In this document: one piece after another, positions 26,401-38,500 of the stretch | How positions within the stretch are numbered: position 1 is the stretch's first letter | How the letters are laid out: every line of letters begins with the position of its first letter | Assembly (NCBI GenBank): GCA_027625915.1 | Contig: JANTQA010000048.1 | Span: 2,046,001 to 2,110,000 of the forward strand | From: Anaeramoeba flamelloides | Lineage: Eukaryota; Metamonada; Anaeramoebidae | Reading direction: 5' to 3' | Length of the DNA: 64,000 nucleotides | Notes under the pieces: generated by a model | What the model was told of the DNA's origin: nothing | Databases searched by the model: none | The model's input: the letters and a program-made list of their open reading frames with translations, nothing else | Program-made: the position numbers and the translations under genes

Positions 26401-29400
26401 TCAATCCTTTAACCTTTGGATCAATTTTCTTTTCTGATACTTAGTTTGATAACACTATTTGAAAAAAGAAATTTGAAAACAAATTTGTAAAAAAATCGGT
26501 TTATTTCTAAAAACAATAAATAGGAACAGGGCGGGATTCCAATGTTAATATATTGTATGGATTCACTCAATTTAGAAAACGAAGAAACAAATTGTCTAAA
26601 ATATTTTTTTTCATTATTGATTTCAACCAGTTTATTTTAGAAAGGTGATCTTTTCTTTTTTTGGCAATTAAAAAAAGAAAAAAAATTATTACAAAATACC
26701 TACTCCATCTCAGGTCTATTCTTTTTAGTCTACTCTATGATTAATTTCGACAATTCGCTGTTACATATTTCTCAATTCAAAAAATAATTTTAAAAAAAAA
26801 CCAAAAATTGAATAAAAATAAATATATAAGAAAAATTTAAAAATTTAAAGATTTAGCTCTGATTTATTTTTAGGTTCGTTTTCTTTTCACAAATAGAGCA
26901 GTAAGTAGATGATATTTTGTTTTCAAAGTTTCAATATCTTGCAACATTTAAAAAACCTTTTCCCCATAATGTTCTCACAATTACAATTTCCAAAAATGGA
27001 AAAAAGTATCTATCTCTTAAGTAAACCGTGAAAATTCCGAAAGCGGTTGAAAATGGTTAGTGAAACAAAGTCTAAATCAAAAACATGTGTTTTTTTTTTT
27101 AGAAAAACATATAATAAAGTAGTTTGCCAATGTGCACAAATAATAAAAACCCATATAAAAAGAATAAAAACCATAACTAAATCGTTAAAACAACATTTAA
27201 AATTTTCAAAAAACAAATTATTTCGAAAACTTGGGTGATTTCAGATACAATCGCCAAAAATGAAAAAAAAAAAATATTATAAATAAAAATTTTTTTGAAC
27301 ATTTCCATTGGAACATCTCGTGCAAAATTCTAAATTTCTTTATGAAATTAAAATTTTTGACAATAAGATTTTTTTACTGGTTAATGTATGAATTTTAAAA
27401 GAACATACAAAGCCTCAATTTTCTTAATGTTAATTTGGAGTTTCAAACATTTTTTTTTTTCAAATTTAATTTTTAAAAAAAAAAAAATTTATTTTAAAAA
27501 AAAGAAAAGAAGAAAAAAAAAAAAAGCAAAAAGCAAAAAACAAAAAAAAAAAAAATTTACAAAATGAGAAAAAATGATTTTGATCTAAAAATTGAAATTT
27601 TAGTTTGAGAAGAATAATGAATTAAACTCATAGGATATGTTCTATTTCTTCAATAAAACTGGGCCGATTTGACTGAAAAAGAGTTTAGTTTGTGTTGAAA
27701 TTTTAAAAAAAATAAAATAACAAAGAGCATTGTTTTGGAAGAAATCAATTATTCTTTTGTAGACACGAAATTGTTTGCCCGATTAATATTATTTGAAAAA
27801 GATTTTACTATTGTAGAAAAAAAGAAAAATTGGAAAAAAAAAGTGAAATACGTTTTTTAATTGAAAACACCAAGGAAATTACAGAAACCACAACAACCAT
27901 AAAAATCAAAGAAATCCAGAAATGAAAAACCCATTTCAATTAAAAGAACAAATGAATTAAATTCATAGAATAATTTATCATTTCACTATCAACCAAACCA
28001 ATAAAAAATATTTAAAGATCCCTTTATATCGATACACCATAATTCTCTTTCTTTGATCTCAAAAATAGATAAATTTTTCAATAAAGCTTTTAAGTCTATA
28101 ACTCTAATTTTTTGCTACTTTTCGAAAAATAACATCAATTTTATTGTTTTTTTTTAAACAATCTAAACGATGAAAATTTAAAAAATTATAAAGTAGTTTT
28201 AAAAAAATGTGATCATAAATTTTTTAATATATCCCTAAAAATCGGACAACTGAAGTTTTGTGACTATTTTATAGACACCTTTGAAAAATTTTTTATGTAA
28301 CATTTTTTAATAAAATTATATTAAATAATTATTTATTATTACGATTACCAAAAAATCTAAATCATATCCATTAAATCAAAATAATTAATTTAATAAATCA
28401 AATCAAAAATTTCCTTTTTTTTTTTTTTTTTTTTAATTTTAATAAATTCTATTTTTTTTTTTTAATGAATTACTATCCAAATTATTTACTTTAACAAAGG
28501 AATTGAGTATTGTCATAATTATAATATTGTTCACCGGGATTTAAAATTAGAAAATCTATTATTAGATAATGATTTCAATTTAAAAATTATTGATTTCGGC
28601 TTTTCAAATTTTGAGCAAAAAGATGAATTATTAAAAACATTCTGTGGATCACCATCTTATTATTCACCAGAAATCTTAAATAGGCAACAATATTCTGGAT
28701 TTAAGATTGATGTTTGGTCTATGGGTGTAATTTTATATATACTATTAGTTGGTAAACATCCCTTTGTTGAAAACAATACTAAAATAATGTTTGAAAAGAT
28801 CAAAATTGGAAAATATAATTTACCAAATTTTTTATCTGAAGAAGCAAAAGATCTTTTAAAAAAAATGCTCTGTGTTAATCCAGAAGAAAGAATTTCAACC
28901 TCAGAAATTAGAAAACATAATTGGGTTGCTTTAAAAAAGATAAAAAAAAATAATATTACTAATCAAAAAAACTCAGAAAAAAAAAACTCATCTGCATTAA
29001 AATCAACATCATCTTCATCAACGTCATCAACACCAACCACAACATCAACATCCACACCCTCGACATCCACATTATCATCATCATCATCATCCTCATCATC
29101 CTCATCATCACCATCATCATCATCAACTACACTATCATCTTCTTCATTAACATCCACTGTAACCCTTTCCTTTTTACATTCTATTAAAATTATTGATCCA
29201 TTAATTGTTTTAAAAATTACAGAAAATGGATCAACTTATCAAGAAATTCTTGAAGATCTTGAAAATAGTAAGAGATCAAAATTTAGGGCTTCTTATAATA
29301 TTTATTCAAAAATGTCAAAAGAAGGAAAATTTCAACTAAATGAAATAGAAATATCAAATGAAAAAAAAAAGGAAATTAAAAGGAAATTAAAAAAAAAGAA

Positions 29401-30577
29401 ACAAAAAGAAAAAAAACTGAGAACGGAAAGAAAGAAAATGAAAAAGGAACAAAAAAAGAAAGCAAAAAAAGAAAGAAAAATGAACAAGCAAAAAAAAAAT
29501 AAAAAGATAACAGAAAAAACTAATGAGAACCCCAGAAATAAATTTCAAAAAGTTAATACAACAAATGATCTAAACAATCAGATCAAAAAAAATGATAGGA
29601 TTGAGAAAGAAAATAATAATTTAAATCAAGATTTATTTATTAATTTGAAACCAAATAATAATATTCAATTTTCTAAAATTGATAATTCGAATTCTAATCC
29701 CAATTCCAATTCCAATACTGAATTCAATTCTTCCAAAGAAAATCTGCAAATATATTTAAGCGAAAAAATCCAATTATTAAAAAATATTAATAATAATAAT
29801 GACAATGATAATAATTCAACTTCTTTAAATCAAAATAAAGGATCAACCGAAATATTTACTGAAAAGAAAATTACTGATAATACTAATGAAAATAAGAATA
29901 AGGATGGGAATTATAAAGACAATAAGAAAAAGCATCAAAATATTAAGAAAAAAAATAATTCTAATAAAAAAAAAAGAGATTCAAAAAATAAACCAAAATT
30001 AAAAAATTCATTATCAAGCAATTATTTACAAATATTGAAAAAACAAAAACTTTCTGATAGCAGCGTTAATGGTAATGATAATGATCACAATATTTTATCT
30101 GAAAATGATACCCAAAAAAATAATCGTTACCCTAAAAGATTTCATCACTCACAAAAAATTGATCAACAAATGTCAGATGATGATGATGATGATGATGATT
30201 ATGAAAAATTAATTAATGATCAGATTTGTAAATATAAAGGACCAATTAACCCATCTTTGGTTACCACTAAATCACCAAAATATCTATTGAGGCAATGCAA
30301 AAATGTATTAACTAACCACTCAATCGCATACAAACCCCGTTCAAAATATTTAATAGAATGTACAATCCAATCTAACAAACAGAATAACAACCAATACCAA
30401 AATCACCAGAATAATGACGTCATCGATTTTTTAATTGAAATCATTCAAATCCCTCATTTAAAAAATGTAAAAACAATCAGATTTAAACGCATACAAGCAC
30501 CAATGTTTGTTTATGAAAAATATTATGATTTAATCTCTTCAAAATTATCTAAAAAATTATTCAAAGGTTTAATCTAA
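23430..30577 (+). CDS. CAMK-like (AMPK/MARK-type) Ser/Thr protein kinase with C-terminal KA1 domain
   Basis: Exons: 23430-23546, 23679-23934, 28500-30577, giving 816 residues. Intron 1 (132 nt) has a GTTTGT donor and intron 2 is 4,565 nt. The kinase domain covers about residues 14-266: glycine loop GEGSYGKV (21-28), VAIK lysine 43, GGELFDYL, catalytic HRD with Asp138, DFG with Asp156, and activation loop LKTFCGSPSYYSPE with Thr171 at the position LKB1-type kinases phosphorylate. All catalytic residues are present, so it should be active. A Ser/Thr run (about 289-343), a lysine-rich stretch and Asn-rich linkers follow. The last 100 residues (PKYLLRQCKNVL, then VKTIRFKRIQAP) match KA1, a membrane/autoinhibitory module of MARK, KIN and AMPK-related kinases. 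No UBA domain was seen. Splicing restores LLEGIEYCHN across the giant intron, strong support for the model. The precise subfamily is uncertain. Confidence 0.9.
24255..25045. mobile_element. Foldback element family A, copy 3 (kinase gene intron)
   Basis: Long inverted ends (24255-24420 and 24895-25045): left GGGAAAAAAGTGAAAAAGGG then AAAAAAAAGTT; right, reversed, GGAAAAAAGTGAAAAAGGG then AAAAAAAAGTT. Each arm then carries direct ATCACAGAA units (three left, four right) and CCTGAAAAT. Part of the interior (GGTGTGG, TTTTTAATAATTGATCAATC, AAAAGATAGTATT) matches copy 2 in reverse orientation. No transposase frame. Confidence 0.85.
25815..27020 (+). repeat. Interspersed repeat family J, copy 1 (kinase gene intron)
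   Basis: Ordered matches to 37570-39460 in the Rh gene intron: ATTTATTTCTTGATCTTATC, AATTTTCATTTAATTCATCT, CTTCAGAAATAT, GATTTATTGGAT, AGTTTCAATATCTTGCA/AGTTTCAACATCTTATG and AATGTTCTCACAATTA. The middle section matching 38440-39280 is largely missing here. It contains an open frame at 26016-26213 whose counterpart in the Rh copy is also open. Confidence 0.8.
27833..27960. repeat. Foldback element family A, copy 4 (one end only)
   Basis: TTGGAAAAAAAAAGTGAAAT, then TTTTTAATTGAAAACACC, a run of CAGAAACCAC-type units, CAGAAATGAAAA and TCAATTAAAAGAA match the left terminal repeat of family A. No right end was found, so this looks like a truncated or decayed copy inside the kinase intron. Confidence 0.5.
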
Positions 30578-32328
30578 GTTTTCTTTTTTTTTCTTTTTTT
30601 TATTTTTAAATTAGAATTCATACTACAAATTATCAAGTAAATTGAAAATGATTGAGAAAAATAATATTTTTTTTGAGATAAATCAATCTTTTGATAAATT
30701 TACTAGTGTACTCGGAAAGATTATTTTTCAAAATTTAGAAGAAAAATATATTTATGTTTTTTTTTTAATTCATTATTTGTTTTTTTTTTTTTTTTCATAT
30801 ATCACCTTTTTGAACTATTTTTTTTTTTAAATTTTTATTTTTTATTTTTATTATTGTTTTTATTATTGTTTAAACTTTTTTTTTTATTTATTTATTATTA
30901 TTGTTTATATGTTGATCTTTTATTTATTAATTGTTATTTTTTTTATTTTACATTATTTTTTTTCCTTATCAATTTATTTTAAAATAATGTAAAAAAACAA
31001 ACTTGTTCTTTTCTAAAAAAAAATAAATTAAAAAAAAATATTTTTTTTTTATAAAATTAGACATTTTTTTCGTTTTTTCTTTTTTATTTTTGTTTTGCGA
31101 TTTTATTTTTTTCCTTATTTTTTTAATAAAATACTGTGTTCATTTAAATAATTAATAAAAAAAGATATCTATTGATTGCTGTTATGTCACTGAAGTAACA
31201 TCCCTTTTTTTCTTAAACCTAAAAATAATATAAATTATTCTAATGTTAAAAAAGGGGGGAAGGGATTAACCATAATATTCAAAATCAAAATTTTCAAGTG
31301 ATTAATCCATGATAATAGCAACAGTTTTTAACAGATACCAAATAATATTTTAAATGGATTATTGCAATCCTTAAGTCTCCAAATTACTTTCAAATAAATA
31401 AATAGATTTGAAGAAAAAAGTGTTTAAAGAAAAAAAAGAATAAATTAGAGTTTTCGAAAGAAGAAGAACGAGAGAAAGAGAGATAATAAAAACGATGGAA
31501 AAATGATATTTTGATATTTTAATATAGATTACAATTGAAAAGATCTAACGAAAAAAAAAAAAAAAAACGCTGAAGATTTAGGGAATTCATCAATATTGAT
31601 AATAAAAATTAAAAAGAAAATAACTTTTTATATTTTATATATTGGTTATTTTTTCGTTGAGATTTTTGTCCATTTTTTTTTTTTTTTTTTTGATTGGTTC
31701 TTTCTTATCTTACATCTATATTGTTCATATTTAGAACACCCCCAAAAAGAAATGATATGAATTTTCTCAAATCATTTTAGTTCTAATATTTTTAATCAAA
31801 ATACAAAATTTACACTAATTTTTATGTAAAAAATATAAATACATATTAAAGTAATTAGCACAAGAACTAATTTCTCAGAATGAACTAGAAGATTTTTTAT
31901 TTTCTTATTTTTTTTTCTATTAATTTATTGTTTTATGAAATTATATTTTGAATATCGTAATGTGTTTATTCAAACACTTGGTATTAATCGAATAATAACT
32001 CAACTACAAAGATAATATAACGTAAATATTTTAAAATCAACTCTATTCTTTTCAAATACCAAACAAGAAAGATCAACTCATCAAAGAAACATGTTAAACT
32101 CAAGTTTGAAAAAAAAATTCACAATATCAGTTTAAAGATATTTCTTCTTTATCCCATTAATGTTGACCGGAATAACAATATTATATTGGAAACCCATTAT
32201 TCCTATTTAATATTATTCAAAAAAACCATTTTTTATAAAATTTGTTATCATAATTCTTTTTTCAAATATTTTTCTAAAAATAAGGCAGATAAAGAATACA
32301 ACCCCAAAAGCTTAAAGGAAAAAAAGGT

Positions 32329-32529
32329 TACAGTTAATTTCACTTTTAAGTATAAATTTAAACGGAAATTAGGGAACAAATATAATCTCAAATTAAGACA
32401 CATTTTTGGTAATTTTTTTGTTTTACAAAAATTATTTTACAAGAATCCGAAATCTGCCTTAATTTGGGAATTTTTTTGTGCCTTAAATTTTGGTACAAAG
32501 TTTTTGCCTTAAAATAGTAACTAACCGTA
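32329..32529. mobile_element. MITE family B, copy 2 (201 bp, TA-flanked)
   Basis: Left end TACAGTTAATTTCACTTTTAAG; right end, reversed, TACGGTTAGTTACTATTTTAAGG. Both then share AAATTTAAGGCAC/AAATTAGGGAAC-type blocks. It is exactly as long as copy 1 and flanked by TA, but more diverged. An open frame at 32186-32512 runs through it and is a by-product. Confidence 0.75.
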
Positions 32530-33837
32530 TTGAAATCAAAAAAATAAGTATAAAAAAAAAACAATTAAATTGAGATAAAAAGAAAATATTGTTAAATAAA
32601 TTAAAAGAAATAATCATAATTATTTTGGTTTTTACAAATTCATCAAAAAATATATAATTTAAAAATCAAAAAATATCTCCAATAAAATCTAAACCCAATT
32701 TCATTCAAAGAGACTTTCCAAAAAAAGAAAAATTCAATTTTATTTTAAAAATAGACCAAAATACGATTGTTTAATAATCATGAGATAATTTTAAATTTCA
32801 TATTAATGTTGATATTCATAGAGGAAATGTATGAAAAACCATAAATCCCGGAATAAAATTTTTAAAAAATTTTGAGCAATTTCCTTAAAATAGTGTTATA
32901 ATATTTCTCAATTTCTTTTGGAAAATAAAAATTGTTGACAATAATTTTTTTATTAGTAAATGTATTGATTTTAAAATAAATTACAAAAAATCAATTTTAA
33001 CAAGTTAATATGACGTTTTCATCTTTTTTTTTTGAATTGACTTTTTCAAGAAAAAAAGAAAAAAGAAAAATAAAAGAAAAAAAAAAATTATTGAATTAGA
33101 AAATATAATCAGATCTAAAAATTAAAAATTTTTTTGAGAATAATATGAATTAAATCGATGTAATATATTCTAATTTGCCAATAAAACTAGGAATTCTTGA
33201 CTGAAAAAGATTTTATATTGAAATTTGATTTTTATTTCAAATTGAATTTAGTTGTATAGATTTACTTTTTTCTTACTTTTGAGAAATATAAATACTTTTT
33301 TCAATAGTTATTCATTGATAAATGTAATTATTATAATTTTTTTGAAAGATAAACACTTTATAAAGAAAATAAATTTTTTCTATATTCATTACAACAGTTA
33401 GTATTATCCAATTCTTAGAGAAAGGATTTTTATTAATAAATCTATATTTAATATTATTAGTGAAAGTATAATTTAAAAAGAAATTTATCAAAATAACAAA
33501 AAGAGAAGTAAAAAATAGTTCTAATATTTAGATAAAAAATAATAAACCTGTTTTACAAGGTTTAATATAAAAATTATACCCACCTTGTTAATTTTTCCAA
33601 AATATGAGAATAAACAATAAAATTAGATATTTTACTACATTATTTCAAAAGTTTGATAAAAAAAAAAACAATTTTATAAAAACCTGGGATTTCTGTCTAT
33701 TTTAAAATGTGTATATTTTTCAAATCAACCATAAAAGCACAGAAAACTGACTTTAGATTTTCCAAAATTTGAAAGTATTAAGTAAAATCTAAATTTTTTC
33801 TGAATTATTTCGAATCATGGAAAATACTTTCACTTGA

Positions 33838-33876
33838 CGGTACTCGAGTGCTACTCGACAGAACTCTTAGGGGGGC

Positions 33877-33904
<28 letters not shown>
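33838..33904. repeat. GC-richer patch followed by 28-A run
   Basis: GGTACTCGAGTGCTACTCGA and a G-run (TTAGGGGGGC) are followed directly by 28 A. The abrupt poly-A after unusual sequence resembles the 3' end of a retroposed copy, but no source body or target-site duplication could be identified. Confidence 0.35.
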
Positions 33905-33908
<4 letters not shown>

Positions 33909-35523
33909 GTATTAAAAGATTATTAATGATAAATAAAAAATTCACAATCGATGGTTAATAATAATTATTCCATTATAATTGGGGTTTTATTTAATTTTAA
34001 AAAATAAACTAAAATATTTGATTTTACATAAATATTTTGGATTAAAAAAACTTATATACAACCTCTAGGTGAGGTGCATAAGGTACCTGGATTTATATAT
34101 TTTTTTACATATTTTCAATTAATTTTTAAAAATTCAATATGAAAAAATAAAATGAAAGTTTGAATTTACAATCAAAGGACTCAAAATTGAAATATATTTT
34201 AATTGAATTTATCCCAATATGTATATCAGTTACGAAAAAATATTGATTTTTTTTTAAAAAATAAATAATCAACTCAGAAATTATTTTTTTACAAATTATA
34301 TAAATATTTAAATTATTTTGAAAAAATAACCACTTCCATCCTATAGAAACCTTTATATCAATAATTGGTCTTTTTTTAATAATTATTAAGTAAATCTTGA
34401 AAGAAAATTATTGAAAAAAAATATTTACTTCTAGAAGTTTTAAATAATCTTTTTTTAAATACTAAAATATAATCATTTCGATTTCTGACATATTTTTTCA
34501 ATTAATTATAAAAAATTCCAATGTTTTATAATTATCATCACATAGGCGTAATAACCCATTTTGTTAGTATTAAACTTAATATTCAAAAATTAACACATTT
34601 TTTTTCCCATATTTTAATATTAAAAGGTTAATAAGATAGTATCTAAATTCAAACTTGATTCATATTTAACTTGTTTTTTTGAGAGAATATATCTTGAATT
34701 AAAGTAAATGGGTCAAAAATATTAAAATTTTTTGTTTCAAATTTTTGTCATATAATATTTGATTTTATGAAACATAAGGATATTTTCTTTTTTAAATTCA
34801 AAAAAACCTACTATTTTTGTCAAAAATAACATTTTGAAATTCATTATCTTCATAATTCTATTTTAAAAAATATTTTAAGAATCCTATTTCTTGTTTATAT
34901 GTCATTTTGATCTATTGGCTTGTTTCTTTTATTTCTACAGTTAGCAAATATTTTGAGTATAAATTAAGTTTTTGTAACAAGTTAAAGTTAAGCACATGGG
35001 TTATATAACTGTAATCTACATTTCAAGACAAATTTTTGAAAGATATTTTTTAACTTGGAAGTTGGATCAGATTGAAGATTTATCCTTTAAATTTGTCCCA
35101 AAATACTGTTTTTTGAAAAAATATTATTCATTTTTTACTGATACAAGTATCTTTTTGAATTGATTACTATCAACTTTTGGTACTATTTGGCTAATAGAAT
35201 TTTTTAGAGACATTTGAACCCAGGATTATGAATACGATTTACACTCAACCACATCCCACTGCAGTGTTTGAAGGATCTATGGTTGGAGTTAATCCCTTAA
35301 AAAAAAAAAAATTGGTGAATATAAGTGAGTTTTTCCATATATTCTTCTTTTGTGAGGGTCTTAGAATTAAAAATAGCTTTTTACAAAACAACTTTTTTAT
35401 ATAGAAGGTTTTAAAGGTTGTTTCTCTGTCATATTTGAATTAAAGATAGAAATCTCAACGGTATAATTTCTGCTTGGCAAAAAAAAAAAAAGTATTTTTT
35501 TGTTTTTTACTTTTTTTCTTTAA

Positions 35524-38500
35524 ATGGGATCGACAAAAACAAATCAACGTAATTTAGTTATCATTCTCACGCTTATCCAAACATTTATGTTAATTATTGC
35601 CGGTGTTTGGTTCAAATATGACGAATCTCTTGATGAAACAAAAGAAAACGAAACAGATCACCGTAGTGAATATTATTATACCTATTACTCTGATGTTGCT
35701 GTCATGATTATTATCGGATTTGGATTTTTAATGACCTTTTTAAAGTATTACGGAAAATCTGCAGCTGGTTTAACGTTTTTGCTTACAACCTTTTGCGTGC
35801 AATGGGTGATGATCATAAATGCTTTTTTCTTCCAGGCATATGAAGAAAAATGGGAAAGGTACCCTGTTTCTGTTGAAACCTTAATCGAAGGCATGTTCGG
35901 TGCCGGTGCTGTAATGATCACCTTTGGTGCAGTTCTTGGGAAAACTACGCCCTTACAATTGATCCTCATTGCTTTTTTTGAAATCATCTTTTATGGCTTG
36001 AACATTTATTTGTGTATCCATAACTTTAAGGCAATCGATGTTGGTGGATCCTTAATTATTCATACCTTTGGTGCTTATTTTGGAATTGGTCTTACTTCCA
36101 TCTTAACCTCAGAACAAGAAACAAAGAATTCTTCACACGAGACCTCAGACAAATGGTCAGATCTTTTTTCCTTATTTGGGACAATCTTCCTTTGGTTATT
36201 TTGGCCTAGTTTTAATGGTGCTCTTGCACCACCAGGAAACAGATTTAGAGTTATTATTAATACAGTGATTTCTCTATGTGGTTCGGCAGTTTTTAGTTTT
36301 CTTTTATCAGCAATCTTTAATAACGGTTTGGATTTTGCAGTTTTTCTTTTTTTTACCATCTTTTCTTTTCTTTTCTTTTCTTTCTTTTTAATTTTACAAG
36401 CTTTTTTTGTTTTTCTTATTTTTTTTTGGAATGTTTTTTTTTTGCTTATTGCTCTTATTTCAATCCAACTTTTTTCATTATAGGGAAATTTAATGTTGTT
36501 GATATTCAAAATGCTACTCTAGCTGGTAACTTTTTTTTTTTTTTACATTTTTTATTTCCTTTTATCTTTTCTTTCTTTGTATTTGCTAATTTTTGTTCAC
36601 CATGGTTCCTGTTAAAAAAATTCAAATATTTTGAAATGTTTCATTTAACGTTCGAAATAAAAATTTTTTCTTTTAAATTTTGTTTGATTATTTTCAAAAG
36701 AAAAAAAATTTTGAAATGGAAAGATTACCAAACACAACAAGGAAAATTTTTTCAAAAAAAAATCTCTAAATTTTGTATTTTTGAAATACACTCATATAAT
36801 AAACATTATTATACATAACAATTTTCAATGAGGTTTACAACTTTAATAGATATTAATAGGAATTGAAAAAAATGAAATTTTTCAGTAATATTTTTTTCAT
36901 TTTTAATTGTAAAATTTTTGAATTTTTTAATTGACTTAGTAGAGAGATAATTTTCAAGTATTTTTTTAATAGTATAAAAGAAAACATATTTTTCAATTTG
37001 AAAATAGTACAAAATATTTCAATCAAAAGATATTGCTCAATTAAATTGAAAATCTGATTTTTTATCTGTTTTTGGAATATTTTTTATCATTTTATTTTTT
37101 TCCATGCTTGAGTTTTTATATACGTTCCCGATTTTTTTCTGCAATTTGCTTTAACATATATTCTTTTTTCAATCTTAATGTTCAATCAAAAATTAATTCA
37201 TTTCAACTTTTTCCAATAAAAAAATACCCCAAAAATAGGTGTTTTTTTCAAAAGTCGGTATTTTTGAAAAGGGGGGTATTCAGATTTTCATGAGTTTAAT
37301 AGCTATCCTTTTTTTATTACATAAAATTATGATAACTTTGAAAAAATAATTTATAAAAGAAATATAACTGAAATCCAATGTATAGTTTTGGCTAACTTTA
37401 ATTTTAGGTATTTAAATTTTCCTTGTAGTGAATTGTCGAGCTTTTTTTTTTTTTTTCATGAAAATAAAGTGGTGTATCTCAAATTCGTTGACAAATTACA
37501 CACTTTTTGAACTCAATAACTTTTAGTGTTTTTTTACAAAAATAAAAGTTGTATAATACTATTAAGGGAGGTTGTTAAATTTTACCAATTTTAGGTTTCC
37601 CAGTTTCTTCCAAATCGAACAATTAAAATCATTTCTTTCCCCAAACACAATACATTTGTGCTTAGATAAAAAGTGGAATATATTCTAGTTAAATATATTT
37701 ACATACAATTAAAATATGAGAATCAAAATAATTACTGACATTTGGATCCTAAATGGGAAAAAAATTTTCATAACAATTTCTTTTTTTGATTAATAAACCT
37801 TCAGTCAGAGATTGAATGTTGATCTCTTTTTCTTTGATTACTTCTTTGTTATTGTCCGTATTTATATAATTTGGTTTATTATAGGGTAAAATAACAACCA
37901 AAGAGTTCCGAATGAAATTTTATCACAATTAAATTTCAAATATGAGTAAAAAATTGATCAAGAAAAAATAAAAAAAAATAATTTATTTCTTGATCTTATC
38001 TCTAATATTTGATAACATTATTTATTCTTTACTTAATTTTGTTTTTAATTCTTCATGGGAAAAATATTTATTTGAAACATTTTTGAGATTAACAAATTAC
38101 TTGGAATTTCTAAAGAATTTTCCAAATCAATTTTCAAATTCCAATTTTCATTTAATTCATCTAATAATAGATTTGGTTCAAGAAAATAGGATATTTTTGA
38201 GATAACTCTTCAGAAATATCGATTTATTGGATGAATTTGTTTGTTTATAAAATAATTATTTATTTTTGATAGCAATCTGAAAAACAAAAAAATAATTCTG
38301 AACCTGATGATATTTTTTCTTGAATTTTTCTTTTAATTTGAGTTGAATCTTTTTGTTGTTTAATTATTTTTTGATTTTGAAGAATTCAACCTCTTTTCAC
38401 TTTAATCTTTGAAACAATATTCTTTGTTGGTATTTGTTTTGAATATAAATATTTGTTTCTTCTTTATCTTGTTAATTTTTAAGAGGTGGTAAGAAATTAA

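Larger units (their letters stand above)
30578..35523. other. Intergenic region between kinase and Rh genes
   Basis: Begins with about 500 bases of extreme T-rich sequence 3' of the kinase, where several short hydrophobic frames are meaningless. It contains one family-B MITE, a GC-richer patch ending in a 28-A run at 33877-33904, and a tRNA-like box A/box B pattern on the minus strand near 35215-35290. No gene was recognised in the rest. Confidence 0.6.

Noticed and set aside
27010-27238. Overlapping frames on both strands at the end of repeat J copy 1
   Set aside because: Inside the kinase giant intron, without coding features on either strand.
28963-29157. Minus-strand Asp/Val-rich frame inside the kinase exon
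   Set aside because: It is the complement of the TCA/TCC serine-threonine run in the kinase.
30642-30830. 62-codon frame directly after the kinase stop
   Set aside because: The kinase already ends with a complete KA1 domain and TAA; the rest is T-rich 3' flank.
32186-32512. 108-codon plus-strand frame
   Set aside because: It runs through most of MITE family B copy 2 and its residues come from the inverted arms.
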